A stretch of 64,000 nt of DNA from Moraxella sp. VT-16-12 (GTDB taxonomy: Bacteria; Pseudomonadota; Gammaproteobacteria; Pseudomonadales; Moraxellaceae), in the NCBI RefSeq assembly GCF_002224245.2, contig NZ_NKHK02000003.1, forward strand, positions 153,394-217,393, in the 5' to 3' direction. Below the pieces are notes generated by a model. The model did no database searches and was not told the DNA's origin. It worked only from the letters and a program-made list of their open reading frames with translations. Of the stretch, positions 26,533 through 34,030 are shown piece after piece. The number at the start of each line of letters is the position of its first letter. Positions within the stretch are counted from its first letter, which is position 1. Both the position numbers and the translations under genes were made by a program.

Positions 26533-26541
26533 TGTTATGAT
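26533..26541 (+). promoter_or_regulatory. Extended -10 promoter of tsaB
   Basis: TGTTATGAT gives a start near 26548 and a leader of only about 16 nt before the tsaB ATG. No clear Shine-Dalgarno site is seen in that leader. Confidence 0.45.
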
Positions 26542-26564
26542 AGCCATTTTGATATTTAACCGCT

Positions 26565-27263
26565 ATGACAAACTCCCCCATTTTGATTGCCTTTGATACG
26601 GTTTTTGACCAATGTTCCATCGCCATTTTGCAGGGCGATGATGTGATTTATACCAAGACGGTGGCAGGCGGACGTGGACAGACAGAGATTATCTTATCCA
26701 TGCTAGATAATGCTTTGAAAGAGACAAATATTAATTTATCTGATGTGGGTGTTTGGGCGTTTAACCGTGGACCGGGGGCATTTAGTGGCATTCGTATCAA
26801 TACTGCGGTTGTACAGGCATTGTCAATTGCCAACAACTCACCTTGTGTTGGTGTATCTAGCTTGATGACACTGGCATATATGGCGTATGAGCAGAGCGCT
26901 CAAAAAGAACAAAATATGACCATCACGGCGGTAATGGACGCACGTCAAAATCAAGTTTATGCAGGCGATTTTATCATTGATAATGGCACGCTGATTAGCA
27001 AAGATGAGTATCTGTTAGATTATGACGGCGTAGTACAAGCGGACATGGTTGTGGGTGATGGGGTGGATTTGGTGCAAACAAATGCTCAAAAAATGGTTGT
27101 ACAACCAACCGCCCAGCACATCGCACGCCTTGCTTATCCTTTGTTTATCAAAGGTGAAGCGGTAACAGCCGAACACGCTTTGCCTGTATATTTGCGTCAT
27201 AATGCTTGGAAAACACTTGCAGAGCAAGGCAAAAATAATCCCACCCATCAGACCAACCAATAA
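26565..27263 (+). CDS. tsaB: tRNA t6A threonylcarbamoyl transferase subunit TsaB
   Basis: TsaB is the scaffold partner of TsaD in making N6-threonylcarbamoyl adenosine at position 37 of ANN-decoding tRNAs. 232 residues, family length. The ASKHA-fold motifs ILIAFDTVFDQCSIAIL and WAFNRGPGAFSGIRINTAVVQAL are clear, as is TITAVMDARQNQVYAG. It starts soon after the ffh terminator and has its own extended -10 promoter. It is followed 28 bp later by uppP in the same direction, so the two may share a transcript. Confidence 0.93.
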   Translation: MTNSPILIAFDTVFDQCSIAILQGDDVIYTKTVAGGRGQTEIILSMLDNALKETNINLSDVGVWAFNRGPGAFSGIRINTAVVQALSIANNSPCVGVSSLMTLAYMAYEQSAQKEQNMTITAVMDARQNQVYAGDFIIDNGTLISKDEYLLDYDGVVQADMVVGDGVDLVQTNAQKMVVQPTAQHIARLAYPLFIKGEAVTAEHALPVYLRHNAWKTLAEQGKNNPTHQTNQ

Positions 27264-27291
27264 AAATCACACCAAATTCAAAGCTGACCTT

Positions 27292-28134
27292 ATGGATATT
27301 TTATTATTGATTAAAGCCATCATCATGGGCATTGTTGAAGGCATTGCTGAATTTTTACCCATTTCTAGCACGGGTTATCTCATTTTATCAGCAGACATGA
27401 TGGATTTTTGGAACAAAGATAAACGTGATTTATTCATTGTCTTTATCCAGTTGGGGGCGATTTTGGCGGTTATTTATGATTATTGGGGGCGACTGTGGAC
27501 AGCATTTATGGGGTTAATCACAGGCAAGGCTGACGGCATGGCAAATCCACGCGGGCTTGGCGTGGCACTCATCATTGCCACCGTGCCTGTCATGTTGGTG
27601 GGTTTTACCATGAAAGATTATATCACAGGGGTGTTGTTTCACCCTTTGGTGGTGGCGACCATGCTTATCATTGGGGCGATACTGATTATGTATGTGGAAA
27701 AACACCCACGCCCCATCAAAGCCCAAGAAGCCGAACACATTGACTTTAAAATGGCACTGAAAATCGGACTGGCTCAATGCCTTGCTCTAATCCCCGGCAC
27801 AAGCCGTTCTGGTTCAACCATCATCGGAGCGTTGTGGTTTGGAGCGTCTCGTAAGGCAGCGACTGAGTTTTCATTTTTTTTGGGCATTCCTGTGATTGTG
27901 GGGGCAGCATTATTAGATTTGCTTGATAAAAAAGACGCTTTGCAAACTTCCCAAGATTGGGCGATTTTGGGCGTGGGAACGGTGGTGTCGTTTATTGTGG
28001 CGCTATTGTGTATCCGCTTTATGGTGGCGTGGGTTTCCAAAAAAGACTTTATGATTTTTGCCTATTTGCGGATTGTTACAGGGGTGATTGTACTGCTGGC
28101 GTATTTTGTGTTTGGCTATCAAATTTCAGGTTGA
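27292..28134 (+). CDS. uppP: Undecaprenyl-diphosphatase UppP (BacA)
   Basis: Integral membrane phosphatase that recycles undecaprenyl diphosphate for peptidoglycan and O-antigen synthesis; overproduction gives bacitracin resistance in other species. From ATG 27292 it has 280 residues; the open frame begins at 27202 inside tsaB, but the family starts with the first membrane helix (MDILLLIKAIIMGIVEGIAE). Both catalytic boxes are present: EGIAEFLPISSTGYLIL and PGTSRSGSTIIGAL. About eight membrane helices. Its stop TGA overlaps the rsmJ start (TGATG). Confidence 0.95.
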   Translation: MDILLLIKAIIMGIVEGIAEFLPISSTGYLILSADMMDFWNKDKRDLFIVFIQLGAILAVIYDYWGRLWTAFMGLITGKADGMANPRGLGVALIIATVPVMLVGFTMKDYITGVLFHPLVVATMLIIGAILIMYVEKHPRPIKAQEAEHIDFKMALKIGLAQCLALIPGTSRSGSTIIGALWFGASRKAATEFSFFLGIPVIVGAALLDLLDKKDALQTSQDWAILGVGTVVSFIVALLCIRFMVAWVSKKDFMIFAYLRIVTGVIVLLAYFVFGYQISG

Positions 28135-28964
28135 TGGTGTGTATGCTACATCAGCAAAATATGACGGTGTTTGTTATCGGTACTGATAACGACCAAGCCA
28201 TTTTTGATAAATTACAAGTGATTAATGATGAGCAAGGGCTAAACTTGGCTTTATCATTTTATATGCTCAATAAGCTGAGTGATAAATTTGTCAGTGTTTT
28301 TGTGCGTAATCATCCAACCACACCCATCATCGCCATCATCAAAAATATCCCCATGTTAATTAAGGTGGATAATGGCGGCATTGTTAAATCTTATTTAAAT
28401 TGGCAAAGTTTGACTAAACGTATCGTAACTGCGGGGCGAAAGTCTGAGCTGATTTTGCAGGCGTGCAAACCAGATGCTCAGATGCGTGTGATAGATGGCA
28501 CGGCAGGTTTTGGTCATGATGGTTTGATAATTGCAAGTTCTGGGGCAAACGTTGTGATGATTGAGCAAAATCCCATGATTGCTTTGCTGTTATTTTGTGA
28601 ATATCAGATGATGAATGATAATCCTAATTGGCAAAAATTATTAAGCCGAATTGATATTCATCACAATGATTTTTTAAATGTATCATTTATGGCAACTTTG
28701 CCAAAAGTGGCGTTGGTTTATCTTGACCCCATGTTTCCAAGCGACAGTTATGCTGCCAAGGTCAATAAAAATATGCAAATATTACATACACTTGCCAGTC
28801 CACCCAGCATGGATGATGAATGTTTGTTTTTAAAAATCGCCCAAAACCAACTGATGCCAAATGGCAAAATTATCATAAAACGCCCTTTATCCGCCCCTTA
28901 TTTGGCAAATCAGCCACCTGTACAAAGTTTTGCCAATGATGCGATACGCTTTGATAGGTATTGA
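28134..28964 (+). CDS. rsmJ: 16S rRNA guanine-1516 N2-methyltransferase RsmJ
   Basis: RsmJ (YhiQ) methylates G1516 of 16S rRNA with SAM. From ATG 28134 (overlapping the uppP stop) it has 276 residues. Characteristic motifs: VIDGTAGFGHDGLIIASSG (SAM motif I), ALVYLDPMFPSDSYAAKVNKNMQIL (the family-specific LDPMFP box) and GKIIIKRPLSAPYLANQPP. The catalytic and cofactor motifs are intact. The 60 residues encoded upstream in the same frame lie inside uppP and are not part of the protein. Coupling to uppP by TGATG suggests one transcript tsaB-uppP-rsmJ. Confidence 0.93.
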   Translation: MVCMLHQQNMTVFVIGTDNDQAIFDKLQVINDEQGLNLALSFYMLNKLSDKFVSVFVRNHPTTPIIAIIKNIPMLIKVDNGGIVKSYLNWQSLTKRIVTAGRKSELILQACKPDAQMRVIDGTAGFGHDGLIIASSGANVVMIEQNPMIALLLFCEYQMMNDNPNWQKLLSRIDIHHNDFLNVSFMATLPKVALVYLDPMFPSDSYAAKVNKNMQILHTLASPPSMDDECLFLKIAQNQLMPNGKIIIKRPLSAPYLANQPPVQSFANDAIRFDRY

Positions 28965-28990
28965 TTTAAATTTAAACACCACAAGGAAAG

Positions 28991-29242
28991 ATGATGAAAT
29001 ATGAACATATCATGCTAAGTTTGATGTTATTTTTAATCATTCAAAACTTTTTATTAAGAAGAAAATATCAAAAACTGTGGCGAGCGGTGGATAAAGGTGG
29101 CTATATCGCAAGCTACCAAGCCATCATCAAAACCACGCCTAAACAAATACAAGCGGTCAAAGCATTACGTAAGCAGCACCCTGAACTGGGCTTGTTACAA
29201 GCGGTGGAAGTTAGCGAGCTTGCCAAAAACCACAAAAGCTAA
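28991..29242 (+). CDS. Small single-pass membrane protein with L7/L12-tail-like segment
   Basis: 83 residues. A hydrophobic helix occupies about residues 7-22, followed by a basic stretch RRKYQKL (inside-positive). The C-terminal part, TPKQIQAVKALRKQHPELGLLQAVEVSELA, resembles the folded tail of ribosomal protein L7/L12 (..KI.VIK.VRE..GLGL.EAK..V). That likeness is a personal reading, not a proven homology. The RBS AAGGA lies 3 bp before the first ATG (28991) and 6 bp before the second (28994), so 28994 may be the true start. It follows rsmJ by 26 bp and is probably in that operon. Function unknown. Confidence 0.7.
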   Translation: MMKYEHIMLSLMLFLIIQNFLLRRKYQKLWRAVDKGGYIASYQAIIKTTPKQIQAVKALRKQHPELGLLQAVEVSELAKNHKS

Positions 29243-29314
29243 AAAAATATTTCCCATTTTGGTCAATTTAGGCTATCATTAAGATTAGTTAAGTTTTGTT
29301 AAAAAGAGCAAATC

Positions 29315-29620
29315 ATGCGAAAGGTCAATCAAACAATCATCAAAAAATCCGATTTAATCAACAACATCTCCACCAAATGCCAACATTTAGATGAGCGATT
29401 GGTTGATGAGTCGGTGCGTGAGATTTTGGGTTTGATGGGTAATGTATTGTGCCATGATGGCCGCATAGAAGTGCGGGGTTTTGGTAGCTTTTGTTTGCAT
29501 CACAGACAAGCTCGTAAAGCTCGCAACCCAAAGACGGGCGATATTGTGGAAGTGGGGGCAAAAGCTGTGCCTTATTTTAAACCAGGTAAAGCGTTGCGTG
29601 AATTGGTGAATAATCAGTAA
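29315..29620 (+). CDS. ihfB: Integration host factor beta subunit
   Basis: IHF-beta pairs with IHF-alpha and bends DNA sharply at specific sites. 101 residues. The HU/IHF fold is clear: an N-terminal helical dimer part (KSDLINNISTKCQHLDERLVDESVREIL), then GRIEVRGFGSFCLHHRQARKARNPKTGDIVEVGAKAVPYFKPGKALRE. The GFGSF, RKARNP and FKPG motifs and the LHHR segment mark IHF-beta rather than HU. rpsA, its usual upstream neighbour, is not adjacent here. lapA follows after 9 bp. Confidence 0.92.
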   Translation: MRKVNQTIIKKSDLINNISTKCQHLDERLVDESVREILGLMGNVLCHDGRIEVRGFGSFCLHHRQARKARNPKTGDIVEVGAKAVPYFKPGKALRELVNNQ

Positions 29621-29629
29621 GGTATTTAT

Positions 29630-30001
29630 ATGTCTTTGTTTTTAATGATTTTATTACTCATATTTTTTGGGTATTCGTTGGCGTTGGTGTTGGCAAATAA
29701 TAGTGAAGTGGCAGTAAATTTGCTGTTTTCCCAAGCACCAACCACCAATTTGGGTTTGGTGTTGATTTTGACAACCGCACTTGGCATTTTGATTGGGGTG
29801 CTGTTGGCATTGCTTTTGTTTAAGGTACTACAAAACAAGCTGGAATTACGCAAATTACGCAAAGAAATCAGCACCTTGGAGAGCCGACTGCTAGAAAGCA
29901 AAACCAATTTGGAAGTCTTGGGGCAAGAGCTAGAACAGGCAAAGCAAAAAGAGCAGGTTGTTATACCTACCGATGCAACAATTGATGTTGTTAAGCACTA
30001 A
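29630..30001 (+). CDS. lapA: LapA-domain inner-membrane protein
   Basis: 123 residues with two membrane helices (about 2-20 and 40-65) and a cytoplasmic coiled coil rich in Leu/Lys/Glu (about 66-110). The SEVAVNLLFSQAPTTNLGLVLILTTALGILIGVLLAL stretch matches the LapA (DUF1049) domain. LapA works with LapB in controlling LpxC turnover and LPS synthesis in E. coli. In E. coli the order is ihfB, lapA, lapB, pyrF; here lapB is missing between lapA and pyrF, which lie 6 bp apart. Confidence 0.88.
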   Translation: MSLFLMILLLIFFGYSLALVLANNSEVAVNLLFSQAPTTNLGLVLILTTALGILIGVLLALLLFKVLQNKLELRKLRKEISTLESRLLESKTNLEVLGQELEQAKQKEQVVIPTDATIDVVKH

Positions 30002-30007
30002 GGGGAA

Positions 30008-30706
30008 ATGATGTCAAAGGTACAATCTCCTATCATCGTAGCGGTGGATAAGCCTGATTTGTCATTAGCTTTGGCACTGGCAGATGGTTTGGACCCCAGA
30101 CTTTGTCGCTTAAAGGTGGGTAAGGAGCTGTTTACTGCCTGTGGTGTGGATGTGGTAACATCATTGCAAGGGCGTGGCTTTGAGATTTTTTTGGATTTAA
30201 AGTTTCATGACATACCCAACACCACCGCCCAAGCGGTACTAAGTGCGGCGGATTTGGGGGTGTGGATGGTCAATGTGCATGCAATGAGTGGCAGTCAAAC
30301 CATGAAACTGTGCAAAGAGCGTTTGATGTCAGGTGGCTATGATACTTTGCTGATTGGTGTTACGGTGCTGACGTCCATGACTCAACAAATGCTCACAGAA
30401 CTTGGCATTCATGACAGCTTAGAAAATCAAGTGTTAAGACTGGCAAATCTTGCTAAAACATCAGGGCTTGATGGCGTGGTGTGCTCTGCCCAAGAAGCCA
30501 AACTATTAAAAGAGAAGTTTGGTGCAGATTTTAAGTTGGTTACTCCGGGCATTCGCTTGCCTGATGACAGTGCTGATGATCAACAGCGTATTTGTACACC
30601 CAAAGACGCTTTGGCAAATGGTTCAGATTTCTTGGTGATAGGGCGTTCCATCACCAACGCAAAAGACCCCACCGCAAAACTGCAACAGATTTTGGCAAGT
30701 TTATGA
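30008..30706 (+). CDS. pyrF: Orotidine 5'-phosphate decarboxylase
   Basis: Final step of UMP synthesis, cytoplasmic. 232 residues (231 if translation begins at the adjacent ATG, 30011, which is better spaced from AGGGGA). Catalytic motif [15 protein letters not shown] (the Asp-Lys-x-x-Asp tetrad) and phosphate-binding loops [14 protein letters not shown] and [10 protein letters not shown] are present. It is the last gene of ihfB-lapA-pyrF. A strong bidirectional terminator separates it from the convergent nrdA. Confidence 0.96.
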   Translation: MMSKVQSPIIVAVDKPDLSLALALADGLDPRLCRLKVGKELFTACGVDVVTSLQGRGFEIFLDLKFHDIPNTTAQAVLSAADLGVWMVNVHAMSGSQTMKLCKERLMSGGYDTLLIGVTVLTSMTQQMLTELGIHDSLENQVLRLANLAKTSGLDGVVCSAQEAKLLKEKFGADFKLVTPGIRLPDDSADDQQRICTPKDALANGSDFLVIGRSITNAKDPTAKLQQILASL

Positions 30707-30709
30707 TTA

Positions 30710-30739
30710 AAAAAATACCCCAAAATAGGGGTATTTTTT
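30710..30739 (+). terminator. Bidirectional terminator between pyrF and nrdA
   Basis: AAAAAATACCCC-AAAAT-GGGGTATTTTTT with symmetric A and T flanks. Confidence 0.85.
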
Positions 30740-30749
30740 ATTTGGCGGT

Positions 30750-33023
30750 TTATAGTTTGCACGCACCGCTAGCACAACCATCAAGCTCGCCTTGGCTGTC
30801 GTCCGCACCATCTCTGGTGTTGTGGTAATATAGGGTTTTTACGCCGTATTTATAAGCGGTGAGCAAGTCCTGAATAAGCACTTTCATTGGCACTCTACCA
30901 CCTTCAAACTTGGCAGGGTCATAATTGGTGTTGGCAGAGATGGATTGGTCAATAAATTTTTGCATAATGCCAACAAGTTTTAGATAGTGGCTATTATCAG
31001 GGATTTGCCATAACAATTCATATTGGGTTGCCAAATTCTCAATGTCAGGCACGACCTGTTTTAAAATGCCATCTTTGGATTGTTTGACTGAAACCAAACC
31101 CCTTGGTGGCTCAATGCCGTTGGTGGCATTGGCAATTTGGCTTGATGTTTCAGAAGGCATGAGTGCTGACAAGGTGGAATTTCTAAGCCCATAAGTTTTG
31201 ATGTCGCTACGCAATTTTTCCCAATCCAGATGTAATGGCTCGGCACAAATGTCATCCAAATCAGTCTTGTAGGTATCAATGGGTAGCACGCCTTGTGCGT
31301 AAGTGGTCTCTTTAAAAGCAGGACAAGCCCCTTTTTCTTTGGCAAGTTTGTTTGATGCTTGCAATAGATAGTATTGGAAGGCTTCAAAGGTGCGATGTGT
31401 CAGCCCAAGTGCGTCCTGACCTGAATAATGAGTGCCATTTTTGGCAAGATAATAGGCATAATTAATTACGCCCACACCAAGCGTACGGCGGTTCATACTG
31501 CCTTTTTTGGCGGCGATGACAGGGTAATCCTGATAGTCTAATAATGTGTCTAACGCACGCACAATCAGCTCGGCAGGCTCTTTCATGTCTTCAATTTTAT
31601 CAATTTTGCCTAAGTTAATGGCAGATAAAGTACAAAGGGCAATCTCGCCATGCTCATCATTGATGTTATCAAGTGGTTTGGTGGGCAGGGCAATCTCCAT
31701 GCACAAATTAGATTGGCGAATGGGGGCAACACTTGGGTCAAAAGGACTGTGTGTATTACAATGGTCCACATTTTGTACATAAATTCGCCCTGTGCTGGCA
31801 CGCTCTTGAAGCATTAAACTAAACAGTTCACGAGCAGGTACTTTACGTTTGCGAATGGTGTCATCATTTTCATACAAAGTGTATAGGCGTTCAAATTCTG
31901 CTTGGTCAGCAAAAAACGCTTCATAAAGCCCTGCCACGTCAGATGGGCTAAATAAAGTAATGTCTTTGTTTTGGATTAGGCGAGTGTAGAGGGTTTTGTT
32001 GATTTGCACACCATAATCCATGTGGCGAACACGGTTGTCTTCTACGCCACGGTTGTTTTTTAGCACCAACAAGTTTTCCACTTCCAAATGCCAAAGTGGG
32101 TAAAATAAAGTTGCTGCCCCGCCACGCACACCACCTTGTGAGCAAGATTTAACCGCCGCTTGGAACATTTTAAAAAATGGAATGCACCCTGTATGCTGGG
32201 CTTCGCCACCACGAATGGGTGAGCCTAAGGCACGGATTGCTCCTGCATTAATGCCGATGCCAGCCCGTTGTGAGACATAGCGGACGATGGCGGAAGTGGT
32301 GGCATTGATGCTGTCTAGGTTATCGCCACACTCTATCAGCACACATGAGCTAAATTGGCGTGTGGGCGTACGCACCCCTGACATGATGGGTGTTGGTAAG
32401 GAGATGTAAAAATTGGACGTTGCATCATAAAAACGCTTGACATAGTCCAATCGTACTGACTTGTCATAATTGGCAAATAGACACATGCCCACCAGCACAT
32501 ACAAAAACTGTGGGCTTTCAAACACACGTTTGGTTACACGGTCTTGTACCAAATATTTGCCCATCATTTGCTCTACCGCAGCATAGGCAAGGTTCATGTC
32601 TCGTTCATGGTTAATATAAGCATTTAGCTCATCAAATTCATCACGACCATAATCAGCCAAAATATGTTTGTCATATCTGCCTGCTTTGGTCAGTTTTGAG
32701 ACATGGTCATATAGGTGGGGCGGTTCAAACTCACCATAGGCAATCTTGCGTAGATGAAAAATGGCAAGACGAGCGGATAAATATTGATAATCAGGTGTAT
32801 CAACTGAGATTAAATCGGCTGCCGCTTTGATGATGGTTTCGTGAATGTCTTGGGTTTTGATGCCATCATAAAACTGAATGTGTGATTTGAGCTCAACTTG
32901 TGATACAGAGACGTTATTTAGCCCTTCGGCTGCCCAAGTGATGACTTTGTGGATTTTTTCTAGGTTAATCGGTTCAAAAGTGCCATCTCGTTTTTGTACC
33001 TTGATGAGGTCAATGTGTGTCAT
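30750..33023 (-). CDS. nrdA: Class Ia ribonucleotide reductase, alpha subunit
   Basis: NrdA reduces ribonucleoside diphosphates to deoxy forms with a radical supplied by NrdB. From ATG 33023 (GAAGG 7 bp upstream) it has 757 residues; E. coli NrdA has 761. The first 90 residues form an ATP cone (VQKRDGTFEPINLEKIHKVI), so dATP inhibition is expected. Active-site region TRQFSSCVLIECGDNLDS, the NLCMEIALPT motif, and the C-terminal swinging cysteines CASGACKL are intact. The open frame continues 35 codons upstream without family likeness. nrdB is not next to it: the 3' side is the convergent pyrF. Two NrdR-box-like sites lie 70-117 bp upstream. Confidence 0.96.
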   Translation of the reverse strand: MTHIDLIKVQKRDGTFEPINLEKIHKVITWAAEGLNNVSVSQVELKSHIQFYDGIKTQDIHETIIKAAADLISVDTPDYQYLSARLAIFHLRKIAYGEFEPPHLYDHVSKLTKAGRYDKHILADYGRDEFDELNAYINHERDMNLAYAAVEQMMGKYLVQDRVTKRVFESPQFLYVLVGMCLFANYDKSVRLDYVKRFYDATSNFYISLPTPIMSGVRTPTRQFSSCVLIECGDNLDSINATTSAIVRYVSQRAGIGINAGAIRALGSPIRGGEAQHTGCIPFFKMFQAAVKSCSQGGVRGGAATLFYPLWHLEVENLLVLKNNRGVEDNRVRHMDYGVQINKTLYTRLIQNKDITLFSPSDVAGLYEAFFADQAEFERLYTLYENDDTIRKRKVPARELFSLMLQERASTGRIYVQNVDHCNTHSPFDPSVAPIRQSNLCMEIALPTKPLDNINDEHGEIALCTLSAINLGKIDKIEDMKEPAELIVRALDTLLDYQDYPVIAAKKGSMNRRTLGVGVINYAYYLAKNGTHYSGQDALGLTHRTFEAFQYYLLQASNKLAKEKGACPAFKETTYAQGVLPIDTYKTDLDDICAEPLHLDWEKLRSDIKTYGLRNSTLSALMPSETSSQIANATNGIEPPRGLVSVKQSKDGILKQVVPDIENLATQYELLWQIPDNSHYLKLVGIMQKFIDQSISANTNYDPAKFEGGRVPMKVLIQDLLTAYKYGVKTLYYHNTRDGADDSQGELDGCASGACKL

Positions 33024-33412
33024 GGTGCTACCTTCTTTTTTAAAAAATCGCTGATAACTCAAACAGTTATATTTATAAACGGCATAAAAATAAACACTAT
33101 ATGTAGTGTTACTGTTTTTAAGTGCCACAATATAGCCTAAAAATTTTTAAATTACCAGCTTGTATTTTTTGGGGATTTATGCTTGATGGTGAGCGTGCCT
33201 TGACCAAAGTCAATCAGCAAAAGGCAGGCAGGATTTGTCAAGAGATGAAAGAAATTTTTTGTAAAGCTGGCAATAAGAGGGTGCGTGCCTAAATTTGAGT
33301 GAAGCTGTCATTGGTGGTTTGGATTAGGGGTACTTTTGTTGGATTTTGACAAACATTGATGTGCTATTGTACCAGTTTTAAGGGGTCAATCGGTGTTTGA
33401 TGTTAAAATCAT
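33024..33412. other. Intergenic region between nrdA and the Lrp-type regulator
   Basis: 389 bp. The nrdA-proximal part holds the NrdR boxes. A 37-codon plus-strand frame lies at 33179-33292 (starts MLDGERALTKVNQQ); it has ordinary codon use but no RBS and no recognised homologue, so it may be a gene fragment. The remainder, towards the regulator stop, shows no clear RNA or terminator. Confidence 0.4.
33094..33140 (-). promoter_or_regulatory. Tandem NrdR boxes upstream of nrdA
   Basis: ACACTATATGTAGTGT (33094-33109) is a perfect match in form to the NrdR box (acaCwAtATaTwGtgt). A weaker half-site CCACAATATAGCCTAA begins exactly 31 bp away (33125-33140). Pairs about three helical turns apart are typical for NrdR, the dATP/ATP-responsive repressor of ribonucleotide reductase genes. 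nrdR itself is not in the window. Confidence 0.75.
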
Positions 33413-33877
33413 TCATATCGCCCCACGATTAAACACTTCTCTTAATTCAAAACTGGTATGTAGCTGACTGACGCCATTGATTTTGCTTAGCCCATTTAAC
33501 AAAAACTTTTCATAATGTGCCATATCGCGCACCACAACTTTAAGCAGATAATCTTCTGACCGCCCTGTAATCAAGCTGCAACTGACCACTTCATCAAAGG
33601 CACAAATGGCACGTTCAAATTCATCAAAGCACTCGCAGGTGTGTCTGTCCATGCTCACTGCCACAAAAACCGACAGAGAATAACCCAAAACATGAGCGTC
33701 TGTGCTGGCGTGATAACCTGTGATAACCCCCAGCTCTTCTAAGCGTTTAATGCGACGAATCACAGGCGTGGCGGACAAATTGACCTGTTCGCTGATGTCT
33801 GCCACAGTAAGGCGTGCGTTTTGGGTGAGCAGTTTTAGGATTTTGTGGTCTATAAAATCTAAGCTAGGGATTGTCAT
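33413..33877 (-). CDS. lrp: Lrp/AsnC-family transcriptional regulator
   Basis: 154 residues. An N-terminal helix-turn-helix (LDFIDHKILKLLTQNARLTVADISEQVNLSATPVIRRIKRLEELGVITGY) is followed by an alpha-beta RAM effector domain (SLSVFVAVSMDRH, VVSCSLITGRSEDYLLKVVVRDMAHYEKFL). Length and sequence resemble Lrp (164 residues in E. coli), but AsnC-family paralogues are common, so the name is tentative. It is divergent from leuA across a 153-bp region filled with phased AATTTT tracts that resemble Lrp sites. Control of leuA and of itself is therefore likely (inference). In E. coli Lrp responds to leucine. Confidence 0.85.
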   Translation of the reverse strand: MTIPSLDFIDHKILKLLTQNARLTVADISEQVNLSATPVIRRIKRLEELGVITGYHASTDAHVLGYSLSVFVAVSMDRHTCECFDEFERAICAFDEVVSCSLITGRSEDYLLKVVVRDMAHYEKFLLNGLSKINGVSQLHTSFELREVFNRGAI

Positions 33878-33903
33878 GATGAAAATTTATTAATAATTTA
33901 GTG

Positions 33904-33994
33904 AATTTTACTATAATTTTAGAAATTTTTGGTAAATTTTAATAAATTCTTAGCAAAATTTTTGTAAAATTGGTAAAAATTTATCTAAAATTTT
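33904..33994. promoter_or_regulatory. Helically phased AATTTT array, probable Lrp operator region
   Basis: Nine AATT-containing tracts begin at 33904, 33915, 33924, 33935, 33945, 33957, 33968, 33978 and 33989: steps of 9-12 bp, mean 10.6, the helical repeat. Such phasing produces intrinsic curvature. The stretch 33920-33934 matches the E. coli Lrp consensus (YAGHAWATTWTDCTR) at 13 of 15 positions, and weaker sites follow. A TATGAT -10 for leuA (33997-34002) lies just after the array with no good -35, as expected for an activator-dependent promoter. Confidence 0.6.
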
Positions 33995-34030
33995 GATATG
34001 ATATGACTGTAAAAAGTTAAACATTAAGTA

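Noticed and set aside
33024..33128. N-terminal extension of nrdA (35 residues)
   Set aside because: It would cover an NrdR box, and the GAAGG site and family alignment favour the ATG at 33023.
33179..33292. 37-codon plus-strand frame between nrdA and the Lrp-type gene
   Set aside because: No ribosome-binding site, promoter or recognisable homology; noted only as a possible fragment.
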